A model generated the notes under the pieces. It did no database searches, was not told the origin of the DNA, and worked only from the letters and a program-made list of their open reading frames with translations. A DNA stretch of 64,000 bases. Source: Selaginella moellendorffii (Eukaryota > Streptophyta > Lycopodiopsida > Selaginellales > Selaginellaceae). The stretch is taken from NCBI RefSeq assembly GCF_000143415.4, contig NW_003314293.1, positions 836,062-900,061 on the forward strand. Direction: 5' to 3'. Numbering within the stretch: position 1 is the stretch's first letter; every line of letters begins with the position of its first letter. Shown piece after piece: positions 31,771 to 44,063 of the stretch. Made by a program: the position numbers and the translations under genes.

Positions 31771-32404
31771 TTGTATGGTGTTTGATGCTTAAACGTATTG
31801 TTGGGTCTTGAGAATTTATATTAAGGTGAACATATGTGAAGTTGTAGGTAAGAAGAAGTTGATTATGTCTTAAGAATTTGTATTCCTAAATTAAGAGTCA
31901 TTCTTTCTCTTGGATGGAAAATTTTCCATAAATTTTTTAAAACTTTTCCAATGGCTAATATATTGATCATTTTTCTCAAAAACCATTTTGTTTTTATAAG
32001 CTATTGCAAACTAGTAAAGGGATTGGAGTTAACTTTAGTTAGTTTAAACTTTAGTATGTAGTTTGTATCATGTGGCCCCAAAAGGGATGTTGACTTTTAG
32101 GGCTAAGGCAATTGAGTTGGATAGAGTCTCGAGTTTGTGTAGAAAAGTGGCTGTTATGCTTTTCTAAAAAAGATGACCCTTGTGCCTTTTTTCTATATTG
32201 ATATATACTTGGTAAGTTGAACCTTCTTGTGAGACACAAAATCCTTAGGCCCCAAAGGGGAGTTGAAAGGGTGCCACGTGGTAGTGGTGGAGGTAAGAGC
32301 CAAATGAGCATAACACATTTGGACTAAAAGCTTTGACTCGAGAAGTTGAGAGCGGGAGTGGAACTCCCAACGAAGGGCTCAAGGAACGAGCATGAAGCGA
32401 GCAA
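31771..32404. other. No gene seen
   Basis: AT-rich flank between the transposon and the minisatellite. No coding stretch or known repeat is recognised. Confidence 0.5.
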
Positions 32405-33085
32405 CAAGTGAGTCTGAGATGGACTTGAGATGGAGTCCGAGATGGAGTCCGAGATGGACTCGAGATGAAGTTTAAGATGGACCTGAGATGGATCCGAGAT
32501 GGAGTCCGAGATGGACCCGAGATGGAGTCCGAGATGGGTCCGAGATGGAGTCCGAAATGGACCCGAGATGAAGTTTGAGATGGACCTGAGATGGATCCGA
32601 GATAGAGTCCGAGATGGACCTGAGATGGAGTCCGAGATGGACCCAAAATGGATCTGAGATGGAGTCCAAGATGGACCTGAGATGGACTCGAGATGGAGTC
32701 TGATATGGACCCGAGATGGACCCGAGATGGAGTTCGAGATGGACCCGAGATGGACCCGAGATGGAGTCCGAGATGGACCCGAGATGGAGTTCGAGATGGA
32801 CCCAAGATGGACCCGAGATGGAGTTCGAGATGGAGTCCAAGATGGATCCGAGATGGATTCTAAGATGGACCCAAGATGGAGTCTGAGATGGAGTCTGAGA
32901 TGGAGTCTGAGATGGACCTGAGATGGAGTCCGAGATGGATCTGAGATGTATCCGAGATGGAGTTCGAGATGGACCTGAGATGGAGTTGGAGTCCGAGATG
33001 GAACCAAGACTGAGACCGAGACCAAGACCGAGTCCGAGTCCGAAACCGGGACCGAGACCAAGACCAAGTCAGAGTTTGATTTTGA
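32405..33085. repeat. Minisatellite, about 12-bp unit (GAGATGGASYCC type)
   Basis: About 680 bp made of units such as GAGATGGACCC and GAGATGGAGTCC in varying order, ending in GAGACCAAGTC-like variants. Because unit lengths vary around 12, long open frames appear in several frames on both strands (Arg/Trp/Met-rich on plus, Ser/Pro/His-rich on minus). These are side effects of the repeat, not genes. Confidence 0.92.
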
Positions 33086-36000
33086 GTTCGAGTCCGAGTC
33101 TGAATACTAATATAGACTATTGGGTGAAAGCCCAAAGCAATCGTCCCCCCAGAGGGGGGGGGGGGAGAGTGTGGGATTGGAGCCCAGTGGAGCTAGTTTG
33201 GCTAGGAAAGGCTAGTTTGGCCTAGGAAGGCCATACCCAGCTGTTGGGTGATGGGATGACCACTAGGAAGTGAATATTGACTGACAAGCAAGGTAGCTTG
33301 GTGAAGTGTTCAAAAGCCGGCTCTAGTTCCCCCAAAAGATCGAATGGTCAATGCTCCCAGTCCAAGTGTGGGTGGCACTATCTACTTGGATACCTGGCAT
33401 GGCTCAATAGAACCTCGCTCTAAGCCCATAGCTAGAGCACCCAAAGGCAAAAGGCAGGGAGAGTACCCATGAGGCTCGCATAAAGCCATGGTATTCCGAA
33501 ATGTTGTTCCAAAGTCCCAGACTGTGAAAAGGAAGAGGAGCAGTCCTCTAGTGTAGAGACCAAGGATATTGTCATGTGAGGAGGAAGTCCCAGAGGACCG
33601 TGGGACTTAGTGATCGGGCCTATGGGCCTTGATCCAGTGGTAGTGTTGGCAAACATGGCCATGGATAAAAAGGGATTTGGTGGGGACTAGAAAAAGGATA
33701 TTGGGAAAGGCTATTCCCCATGCTTGCGGGCATCCTAAAGATGCTAAGAAGTAGATCTGGGATGATCACTCATGGATGGATAGCCCAGTCTTTGAGAGAT
33801 GGGACTGTGATGCAGGTGGTGTTGGACCACCGGTGTGGCCAAGGTGAAGGGGAATGGCCTTAGCGTAATAGGTTGATATGTCGGTGGTACCTTGAGGTGT
33901 CGATCATAGGATCCGACATGTGGAGCACTTGGGCCAAGTGCAAAGTTTGAGTGGCAGGGATGCCATTCTCTGGGCTAACAAGCCCAAGTCCGGAATAAGA
34001 CTTATGAAGGTTGTGAGTGAGACTCCGACAAGTGGTCGGAGGTGTGGTTAAGTGACTAAAGTAGAATGGTTGCTTACATGGTTGTTTATACTTCTATTAC
34101 ATTAGACTCTATGAGAGTAGTGAACTCTCACTAACCCTGACTTGGTCTTGGTAGCCTTGTGCCTTGGCTGAGGATAGTGATGTCCAACTTAGTTATTTGA
34201 GTTTAAGGTGTTAGTATCTATACTATAGCTTTATCTATCAAGAGGTTGTGTACCAATATAAGTCCATCTCATGGTCTACACTTTAGTTTTGACTGAGTGT
34301 TAATCATGCATAGCTAGCCTCTTCATGGCATACCTAGAGCTATTGGCTATACGCATTAGTGAGTTTATTGTAGCTGAGTTGTATTCGAGTGGTCATTTAG
34401 TTCATGTTTGTCCTTGTACATGAGGTGTTACCTTCTTGTTAGACAAATATATAACTTGATGACGTGACATGAGTTTAGTGTTTGGGTCTTGTAAAGGCAA
34501 GTTGAAAAGTGATTATTAGTTGTTTTGTGACTAGTGGTTGCTTGTAAACTTCATTGAGGACTACTAACACTTGCTTCCCTTGATGATGATTTAGCAGTGA
34601 TAAACTTACTTTACTAGATAGTGTTACAAAGGATTGTATCATTAGTTTACATGGTTTTTCTTTGTTAGTGTCTCGACTCTACCTCTGTTGATATCATTTG
34701 GTTATGTTTAGTCTCTGATGTTGGATTAACTAATGTATTTTCGACTTTGGTTAGCTCGGTTGCTAGAGAGTTTTAACTGGTGATTCACTTTTTACTTTCT
34801 TCTTGCTTTGTTATGGTGTTGATGGCATTGAAGTGATGCTTTATTATTGACATTATTATTATTGAGATTCAAGTGAAATGAGATGTTTCTCCGTAGGATT
34901 GATATTGAGTTTCATTAATCTCAATGTAGATAGTGTTAATGATGTGGTTGTAACTTTGTGTTATTAACATTTATGCATTTATTAGTTAGCAACTGAAATA
35001 ACGTTCAAACAAGCTAAGTGGCAAGTTGAGTTAGTTATATTCTAAACGAAATTATTTAGTAGGGGTTGAGCTTTTGCTATATTGATCATCGATGATTCTT
35101 CTTGTGTTTGTTATGAAGTGAGTTATGTCATGCTATAGAAAATAGATTCATAGAGGATCTTTTGGTGTCACTTGTTGAGCATAGCTTTATTGTGCTTGGC
35201 TTTTGGATTAATGCAGAAATGTTTTTCATTAGCTTAAGCATTATAAAGTTTAGCTTATGGATGTGTTGAGAAGGATATTGTGGGTTGTACTGTGATTTCT
35301 TCTTTAGCATTAAAGTTAGTTTATGCGAGACTCATAATCATTACTAGGCATAACTTGGCTATAGGCTTCTTCAAGCTTTTAGTTCTTTGAGTTTTATGCT
35401 CATTGTTCCATTTATTAAAAGTTGTTGGGGAAGGCATTTTGGCTCATTAGCTTTGATGTTGAAATTAGTATTTGCATCTAGCAATCATTGGTGATGATTA
35501 ATTATCATTTAGGATAGATGATTATTCTTGTCAAAAGGTTTTGCTTGATTATTGTTGATATAGAATAATTTGTTGTTCTTTGGGATAGTGAATTCTTTTT
35601 TCAATGATGATTCTATATCTTTTATTAATAGGATTATTAATGATTTTTCATAATTTTTAGTTGTTCTCTTTGATAAATTATGGCTTTTCATAATACTATA
35701 TGTTTTTTGTGGTTTGCCTTAGATTGGTCTCTTGGGTTTGAGATATCAATAGGATATTGCTGATGCTTATTTGAGAAACTTTGGTTCCCTAGTATTATTG
35801 ACTATGACATATTCAAATTAATTAATGCGATCATTGGCATAAATGATTGTTTGATTGCTTTGCAACATTCATTCTATTTTGTTGATTATTACTACAATTG
35901 GTTCTGATAAATTATATGTTATTTCCTTCGGGTGATATATTCGCAAGCATTTTGCTTGCTAGTCAATAATACTTTGTATTCTTGTAGTTGTCTTTCATAA

Positions 36001-36369
36001 GTTGTTTGGCATACTATCTACAATCTTTGATAGTTAAGTTTTATCATTAAGTATTTTTTATGGTATACTTGCTATTGAATTTTGTTGGATGGTGAATCTT
36101 ATATTTCCCAATTATGATGATCTTAATGGTTTCTATACTATCATACTAGTTTATCTACTGATAACTTACTTGGAATACTTTTGTGTTCTAATCTAAGATT
36201 TATTCATTGATAATTAAGTCTATGTGTCAACATCCTTGAAATTTAAACATTTCCGCTCCTGCAAAGATGGGAAGGACCATTTCAACATAGCACTCGCGTG
36301 CTCTGGATGTTAGATTGACAATCTCAATCCTATTGCAACAAAAACTTGGTGAAAGAAACCGAAACCCCT
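33086..36369. other. Long stretch without genes; retroelement-like AT-rich DNA
   Basis: Begins with GGGTGAAAGCCCAAAGC and a G-run near 33125-33165, wording also seen in the family B LTR. The rest is AT-rich with no open frame above about 75 codons. The end (36086-36225) is repeated at 39748-39893 with about 5% difference. Probably a degraded retroelement interior; no coding domain is visible. Confidence 0.5.
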
Positions 36370-36373
36370 CGTT

Positions 36374-36660
36374 ATGCTTTATTTCGTTAAAGTGGAACTT
36401 ATTCAGTAAAGTGGGACATTAATTAGCATGTGTCCACATGCCATTTCCTAGTACTTAATTAATATTTATTAATATTTCTATCAGTTTTTTAATTTATTTT
36501 TTATATTTCACAATATTATAACACAAAATCATATGAAAAGTTTTTAATTTATAAATTATAAAGCTAAAACTTCAATTTTTTATTGTTGTTATAAAAATGG
36601 CATGTGGCCACACACCATAAGTGGGATAATGAAAAATTCCACTTTAACGAAATAAAGCAT
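36374..36660. mobile_element. 287-bp MITE derived from the 11.8-kb transposon
   Basis: The ends are ATGCTTTATTTCGTTAAAGTGG (given as 36374-36395) and its inverse (36637-36660), matching the large element's termini. Inner boxes (TTATTCAGTAAAGTGGGAC on the left, AAGTGGGATAATGA on the right) also match. It is flanked by CGTT on both sides (36370-36373 and 36661-36664), a probable 4-bp target-site duplication. It keeps two palindrome copies (36423-36444 and 36597-36618), one close to each end, and no coding capacity. Confidence 0.85.
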
Positions 36661-36751
36661 CGTTCGATTTGATTAGAACTTACATGAGAGGAGAGATTGA
36701 TCATCTCATCCACAACAAAACCTCTTTATGATCAGTAATCAGTCACGAATT

Positions 36752-37155
36752 CTAGCAGCAGCAGCAAGAGCAGCGGCAGCAGCAGCAATCGTCCTTTGGC
36801 TTGGGCTTTTCCACCTTGATCTCCTGGACGGATTCCACAGAAATACACTTGTGTTTCTTCTTGGTGGCCTTGAGGATGTCGTCCACCTTGAAATCACCCG
36901 TGACGGTGTAAAGGGGATCGTTAACCTCCACTTTCTTCACACCTGCAAGAGCACGAAGATCTCTTGATCAGCGATCAAAATTTGGGAGAATTTGCGGAAA
37001 TCTACACTCACCGGAGACGCCGTGATAGATCTGAGACATCATCCTGTCCTTGCATTTGTTGCAAGAGTCCACTTTCAAGACAACCTGCAGCACAGAGCTC
37101 GAGATCAAACAAGGCTCAACGAAATCAGAGACGCAATGCTCACCTTCCAAGCCAT
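36752..37155 (-). CDS. HMA-domain metallochaperone-like protein with poly-Cys tail
   Basis: Three exons on the minus strand: 37144-37155 (MAWK), 37012-37084 and 36752-36942, joined at GTGAGC/GCTGCAG and GTGAGT/CTTGCAG borders. The product is 91 residues. Residues 5-30 read VVLKVDSCNKCKDRM, the first strand and metal loop of a heavy-metal-associated (HMA/Atx1-like) domain with CxxC. VKKVEVNDPLYTVTGDFKVD and the ILKATKKK helix complete the fold. After a KPKPKDD linker it ends in CCCCRCSCCCC instead of the usual plant isoprenylation box. The tail is coded by a TGC-type triplet run. Likely a small metal-binding protein; copper or zinc cannot be told from sequence. It appears intact. Confidence 0.85.
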
Positions 37156-39260
37156 CTTGATTGTCTACGAATTTGCAGATCACAGTTGTGAAATTCGCAG
37201 CTTTGACAAGCTTGAGACACTAGATACGGAATGAAGAGGGCCCTGCTGCTGACTGGGGAGACGTCATGAATTTATATCCGAGCAGCAGTCGGATGGAATG
37301 CTTTCCACTCGTTTTACGCGGAAAGTTTCCCGTAGGAATTGCCGCGTGGAAGCCGTCTTTGTATGTACAATGAATCCCGCGCACGTTCGTAAAGAGAAAA
37401 CGTTTTTTTTATTATAATACTTTTTATATCGAGTCATTAAGACCTATAATCCGTTTGGCGCCAAAGCCCTAATTGTTTGAACAGAAATGTAGGGTTTGAT
37501 CGCTGGCGTGCAAGACCTGGCGCGCTCACACCGCCTGGATCGGCACTGTTGTCGTGCTGTGGAAGATCGCCCCCAATTCGACAACCAGGGCGTCATGATC
37601 CAGAAGGAGCGCCGCTCGAATCTGTGGCAAGCACGAAACAAAGAACAAGGCCAGAGAACTCTTCCGTTCCTGGCCGAGGTTGCCAAACTTTCCTTCTTCT
37701 TTCTTCTATGAAGATGGAGATGGAGCTCCAATCTCTCTCCATCATCTAACCATCCTTCTAGCGATGGAACACACTCACTTATTCCATCCAGAAACCTTAA
37801 AAACATCATAGTCCGCATGGATAATTAAGAGGGCGAGACCGATCGACAAGCTATAGGAGTAATGTTGTACAGCTGCTGATGACGACTGGCGATGGCGATG
37901 ATCATCCTCAAGTCAGCATGGAAATCCTACTCCACAGGGAATTGCTCCTGTCGAGAGAGTTAACTCACCAATGTAGGCCGTGGGCTTGGCAGCGAGGCTC
38001 GAGGTTTTGCCATAGACCGATCCAGCTCTCCAGACGTGATGAAGTACGCTCCATTCAGGAACAAGTTCTTCTCGGATCTCCCGTGCCAGCTCTTCCAGAT
38101 TGATTTCTCAGTGTACTCTCGCTTTATGATCAAACATCAGTTTTGTAGCCTATACAAAGAAAAAGTTCAAAAAAGCTTTACCTCTTTCGAGTTTTTGCAA
38201 AGAATGTATTGCCTTCGGTGTTAATTGTGGGATTTGGGCTGCTTCCAATGGCGTGCATCTTCCATTCATTTAGTTGTAGTTTTATGGTATTAGCATTTGT
38301 GTAGTCATGGTTGACAACGTGGAAGTATCCGTGTCGGCATCTACCAAAGCAAAAGAAGAAAACGAAATCCAGTTTAGAAAAGCCAAACCCGTGCAAAGAA
38401 AGCAAAAGTATGAGGCTGACCTCGACATTCTTTCGACTAACCCTGTTTAAAGTGATTGTAAGCTACAGTCACTTGCATTGCCCGGTCTGCAGTGTAATCG
38501 TCGTTGTGTGTCCCAGGAGCATCCAAAGCATGAAAAAAACCAGTTACGATGCCAGAAATGTTCGAGCAAAGACACAAGAACACATCAAGAAAACTTCAAG
38601 ATGATCCACAGCGGATCATGCCGTAGCGCAGCGTGCCGGGCTTGGGATTCACTGGGTTGTCGTCGCACAACGTAGATTTCCCCGTTCTTACCCCCGAGGC
38701 CAAATCCTCGCGCATTCGGCCAAGTGTTTGCGATTGTTGTGCCATTTTGGGTCGCAGCGCCAGCAGTCGTCGATCGGATTGCCGCTGCTACCACAGCAGA
38801 ACGCTTCCCTCCTTACCTCCGAGAAAGAAAGAAACAAACCCGGAGTGAGTCAAAACTTTGCTCGATCTCCTCCACTTCCGGGCAGCGCTCCAAAGATTCA
38901 GATAGTGTAGTCTAAAGATGAGGAAAAACAAAGCCAAGAAAATGTGGGTGGGTTTCTAGGCTATAGTTTATTATGGATGAGCAAGAGGAGCAGCAAGATG
39001 CGGAGGACGCGCTCGTCCTCTTCCCAGCACCAGCGCCAGCGCTAGCAGACCTTGTGGAGGTGCGCGATGACGCTGGAGATGGCGTCGTGGACGTAATCGC
39101 AGAGGTGGAGCTCCACGCCGTCCTTCTGGACCTGGTTGTCAAATTGGGGGCGATCTTCCACAGGCGGCCATCGCACGAAGCAAGCCGATCTAGGGCCAGG
39201 CCTTGCAGACCGTCAGCAACAAAAGGAAATTGAGAGCGTGGTACCAGAAGATCTGGAGGA
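37156..39260. other. Low-complexity region with unrecognised gene fragments
   Basis: A stretch encoding VEDRPQFDNQ occurs on the plus strand near 37560. The same words occur on the minus strand near 39150, where they continue as a helical segment (GVELHLCDYVHDAISSVIAHL) to a stop near 39050. These look like two inverted relics of one gene. On the minus strand at about 37965-38103, LEELAREIREELVPEWSVLH is open up to a donor-like GTGAGT. No family is recognised for either. Confidence 0.3.
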
Positions 39261-39268
39261 AGCACTTG

Positions 39269-40440
39269 ATATTATCTATCTATTGACCTTTGGGTTTGGG
39301 CCAGTATATGCAGACTGGCTTCAGCACTTCGTGTGCATGGTGAAATCTCTAATTATGGGGTAGCTACTGTAAATTGGTCACATCACCTGCCTCTCTCTCG
39401 ATGTTCCTTATTTCCTTAAAAAGGGTATAACTGCATAATTAACTCTAACTACTTGTTTACAGTAGTTTATCTAAACTTTACCGACGGATTTGGTTTCTTT
39501 GCTCAAGAGGGTTGGGGCCTCTGGCTTCTCTCTCTATGTCCCTACAGGCAGGGGTGTATCACACTTTTGTAAACTGGGTGACACATAGAGCAGTAAGGGT
39601 GGCTAACTCTATTAGTCATTTCCTTGTTGGCGATAACCGGAAGGTGTCTAAGTTAGTAGTGCATCCGCATTAGACAAAGAGGTTACGCTAACTTGTTTAA
39701 GTTGGTGCATTTCTCACATAGTGTGATCACTATGAACTTTTTCTAGAATTTTGTTGGATGGTGAATCTTATGTTTTCCAATTATGATGATCTTAATGGTT
39801 CCTATACTATCATACTAGTTTATCGACTGATAACTTACTTGGAATACTTTTGTATTCTAATCTAAGATTTATTCATTGATAATTAAGTCTCTAAGATATC
39901 ATTGTCTCTGACTTTGATATTATCTATCTATTGACCTTTGGGTTTGGGCCAGTATAGGCAGACTAGCTTCAGCACTTTGTGTGCATGGTGAAATCTCTAA
40001 TTATGGGGTAGCTACTGTAAATTGGTCACATCACCTGCCTCTCTCTCGATGTTCCTTATTCCTTTAAAAAGGGTATAACTGTATAAACAACTCTAAGTAC
40101 TTGTTTACAGTAGTCTATCTAAACTTTACTGATGGGTTTGGTTTCTTTGTTTAGGAGGGTTGGGGCCTCTAGCTTCTCTCTCTATGTCCTTGTTAGCAGG
40201 GGCATATCACACTTTTGTAAACTAGGTGACACCTAGAGTAGCAAAGGTGGCTAACTCCGTTGGTCATTTCCTTGTCAGTGACAGCTGGAAGGTGTCTGAG
40301 TTGGTAGCATTTGAGTTAGAGAAAGAAGTTGCCTTTTAACTCATTTAAGTTAGTGCATTTCTCATATAGTGTGATCATTGTGAATTGTTTCTAAAGTTGT
40401 TTCCTTGTTGGTGGTTTACACTAAAATATGCATCGACGAG
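39269..40440. repeat. Direct duplication of a non-coding unit
   Basis: About 470-500 bp starting GATATTATCTATCTATTGAC at 39269 is repeated from 39917 with a few percent difference. The spacer (39748-39893) is itself a second copy of 36086-36225. No coding sequence is seen. Confidence 0.8.
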
Positions 40441-40470
40441 GACGTCAATCTTCCCTAAGGGGGGGAGAGT

Positions 40471-40925
40471 GTCGCAAATGTGGCTTTAGGTATCGAAAGT
40501 TATCTATCGACTAATCCTTTTGAATATTCTTTCCTTACCACCACGATAGCAGGAGGTTGATATTGTTGAACCCTTTATGACTCCCTCTTGTTCAAGTGTT
40601 AGTAAACTAGACTTGGCATCTGTAATTGGCCAAAAGAGCATAAGGAAGGAATTCCCAAATGACTATTTAGCCAAACATACTTGGCCTAACTTGTTAGTTC
40701 TCTTTTGCTTTATCTTGCACAAGAACTGTTGCATATTAAGTCTAGTCCCTCAATATCACTATGTGATAGCTTACAGTGTCTACCAAACACTTTCGCTATC
40801 ATACACCTTGTGTTAGTACTCTTTAGTTTCAATTGCTTTTTATGGAAAGTGTCTAGATTTGCTAATTTGGGATATTTACATAATGTAAAGATTATCTTGA
40901 ATATAATGGTATTTATCCTCCCTAA
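40471..40925 (+). repeat. LTR family B fragment
   Basis: Starts TGTCGCAAATGTGGC and follows the family B LTR for about 450 bp, then breaks off at the start of the inverted host-block copy. Confidence 0.8.
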
Positions 40926-41456
40926 TGTCATATAATTGTATTAAATAAAAAAAAAAAACTGAAAAAATATTTTTCATAAACCTTCTAGTGGTTGGAGAGG
41001 ATTAGGATTTAACATCAAATCATTGTATATGTGGGCAGTGCCCTCGCTTGCTCATACTTCCTTCGAGCTTGTAGGCCAGAACAACTCTCATGTACAAGGG
41101 CAGGATGTGAGATTCCATAGTCGGGCAAGGAAGAACTAATAGGAGGAAAAGTGATGGTGCTTGTCTGAGGTTCTTGAATCAGGCCACACCAAGGAGCTGA
41201 GGGTGCAGCTTCAAGCTCTCATGAGGATTTGTTCCATAGGTGGTCATGACGAGGAAGAGAAAGCAGCACTTACCACGACTGGCAATGAAATGCTGGAGAA
41301 GCTCCAAAGGGAGCTGTCTTGTTGTCTGTAAGGTTCACTTCTCTTTTCTTGCTTTGATTTCTCTTTCATTTAACTCATATTTTCGAACTGCGCTGATCTA
41401 CATAGAGAGTTTATTCTGGAGCAAGCATCAAGGCCATGGCGATCTCAGCCAGCCAT
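40926..41456 (+). pseudogene. Inverted third copy of the host block, distal part
   Basis: Reverse complement of 5214-5757. It holds the exon-like segment (41143-41327) related to 5348-5532 with the same borders, but a Trp codon has become TGA near its start. It stops short of the NTPase gene. Confidence 0.75.
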
Positions 41457-41955
41457 GAAAAGTAGCTTGAAGGTCTGGATTTTGTTTCATCAGATCTCGG
41501 ACTTCTGTGTGATCTGTCCATCCTCTAGGTCCGGACTGGCATCAATACTCCTGTTTTCTATGTATCATCCCAAATACTGCATATGGAAGTCCTACTAAAG
41601 CGTCCAGAGATGCATGAGTTTGCCCAAGCCTTGAGCCATACGTTTCAAGGCTCTATGCCGAGTGACGAGATAGACATGAAGGACAGGTCTCTTGTTTCTT
41701 ATTTGTGGCCTTTGACAGGAAGGGCCTCAGCCAAGTTTTCAAGTAGAGGCTGCATTGAGTGGAGACAATTGCCGTAAAGTCTTTCAGTGACAAGTATCCC
41801 ATATAATTGGTAGGAGTTTTTACTTTTCCAAACTTATCATGTTTCATAAAATAGGAAGAATGGACAACAGCTTAGAGGACTCGGAAGTAGAGCTAGAAAA
41901 ACGTGAGTCTTCGTGGTTTTATATCAGTAAACTGTGTGTTGAGAACTACTAATGA
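41457..41955. other. Unrecognised sequence
   Basis: An open plus-strand stretch (41583-41777) encodes PEMHEFAQALSHTFQGSMPS and could be a host exon. No domain is recognised. Confidence 0.25.
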
Positions 41956-41956
41956 A

Positions 41957-42823
41957 GAGTTTGACCATCCAACGAGCTTGCCTAGTGTTCAACAACTTCT
42001 ATGTGAAAAGATACACAAGTGGTTTGTGATCTGTCAACACCACGAACACTGCACCATAAAGATAGTACTGCCACATCCGCAAAGCATAAACAATAGAGAG
42101 TAACTCTTGCTCATATGTGGAATAGCGTTGCTCTGTGGAATTCAAAGTTCAACTCTCATATGCAATAGGCTGTCCCTTTTGCATGAGAACTCCTCCCAGT
42201 GCATAACCATTCGCATTGCATATCACCTCGTAAGGTTTCGAGGGATCAGCAATCCAAAGCACTGGAGTTTCGCTCAACAATCGTTTCAGCGCCACAAAAC
42301 TCTCCTCTTGTGGCTGCTTCCACTCGAATGGCACATTCTTGCGTAACAACTGTGTCAAAGGAATAACCACCTCGGCACACTTATGCTGGAAACATCGGTA
42401 GTAACTAACCATACCAAGAAAACTACGCAACTCGGCCACTGTAGTTGGTGTAGGCTAGTTTTCCACCACAGCCACCTTCCTTGGATCCATCTTGACACCT
42501 TTAGATGTCACAATTTGGCCTAGATATTCCACCTCCAACATTGCAAATTCACATTTGCTCTTCTTTGCATAAAGTTTTTTATCTCAGAGTAACAAAAGAA
42601 CCTTGCACAAATGCATCTTATGCTACTCCATATTCTTGCTAAAAAGAAGAATATCGTCCAAGAAAATCTCCACAAACTCATGAAGATAACGCCCAAATAC
42701 CTCCGTCATCAACCGAGTAAATGTGGCTGGTGCATTCGTCAAACCAAACGGCATAACTGTAAACTCAAAATGTCCGAAGCTTGTGTTGAATGCCGCGTGT
42801 GACCAAGCCATGGTCTGCAACAA
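41957..42823 (-). pseudogene. Gypsy family A RNase H and RT fragment
   Basis: Minus strand. The RT piece (42623-42823) has [12 protein letters not shown]. The RNase H piece (41957-42439) has SNGYALGGVLMQ-like and LTDHKPL blocks. A stop follows VEN at about 42456-42458, as in every other copy. The integrase is missing. The RT is joined upstream to protease remnants with a deletion of the first half of RT. Confidence 0.85.
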
Positions 42824-44040
42824 AAGTTGTCATCGCTCCCACTATATAGTAAAATCCGCACTAGATCACCATAAAACACGCCTTCCAGCACTAAAGCTGA
42901 TTCACGTGTATCCTTAAGCTCCATCTTGTTCCACACACAGTTAAGCTAACGAGCAACGATTGAAAGTCTCTTCCTCCGATTGGAATGGTCTCATCCTCAC
43001 GCTGCAAAGTTTGCAACTTTTTAGTATCGGACTTACTGTGAGAAGAAGATTGGCCATTCTTCTTGTTCTACTGCTTGTTCTAAAACTATGGACAATCAGC
43101 CTTGTAGTGTCTAAGTTCACCACAATGATGACAACCCTGTCTATAATTCTTCACAAAGAACTTCTGCTTTCTGGACCCCTTTGCATCCGAAGTAGTCACC
43201 ACCGACTTCAACTTGTGATACTTGTTCCCATCCTTATGTCCACGGCGATCATCACGAAGATTCTCGACAGAAGGACTCCGGGAACGCTTGCGAGACTTGT
43301 GCTTGTCATTGTCAAGTCGACAAGCCACATCAAAGAGCTCCTTTAAACTCTTTGTAGGCTGAGAATGACGCAAGTGTTGCCGCATGCTCTCACTATGTAG
43401 GCCATCAATGAAGTAGGACTTGTTTTGATCTAGATCCTTCGTTGGAACATGACTAATCAAGCGAGTAAGCTTCTCAATATAGTCCCCGAGTGTTATTTTC
43501 CCTTGCTGGAAATGTCAAAGTTCTGTACGAGCATTCTCCACGTCGTAATGAGGGGCAAAACATAAACAGAAAGCAGCCTCAAACTCATCCATGGTAGATA
43601 TTAGTGGTTTCTTATCTGCAACACAAGACTCCTCAAACCAATTCCACCATCGAAGACCCGCATCACGCAAAACCATTGGAATAGCCACTAAAGCCTCTGC
43701 ATCTAGAGTTCCCCTAGCAGCCAAGAACTTCTTCACATTAGCTAGCCAAGCGAGACACTCGTCCACACCACCGTCACTAGAAAAGGTTGGAATTTTGAGT
43801 CGATCTACCAAAGAAGGCTTACTTGGAGCGTTATCACTTCTAGCCTCGAGTGCCTCAACACACCCACTCATAGTATCCATCATGCCATGCATCTTGTCTT
43901 GCATCTCTTACTGATTTCGATTAAGGGCTCGCAACTCGTGAACCACATCTTGAATGGTCCAAATCTCCACAGCTTCGTCGGCACCATCATTGGCACCACC
44001 ATCGATAATAGGATTCCAGCGTTCAGCTTGGTTAGCCATC
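42824..44040 (-). pseudogene. Gypsy family A gag with zinc knuckle and protease remnant
   Basis: Minus strand from the ATG at 44038-44040. The capsid part includes FSSDGGVDECLAWLANVKKF and LRDAGLRWWNWFEES. A stop lies near 43515 and the frame goes on (KITLGDYIEKLTRLISHVP). Near 43100 a CCHC zinc knuckle reads CHHCGELRHYKADC. Protease remnants ([11 protein letters not shown], where DSG is expected) follow at about 42850. The element's start is complete, with primer-binding site and LTR directly upstream. Confidence 0.85.
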
Positions 44041-44063
44041 GCAACCAACTCCTCTGATACTAA

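Noticed and set aside
32245-33225. Several long open frames rich in Ser/Pro/His or Arg/Trp/Met
   Set aside because: They are produced by the 12-bp minisatellite and show no start context, domain or splice signals.
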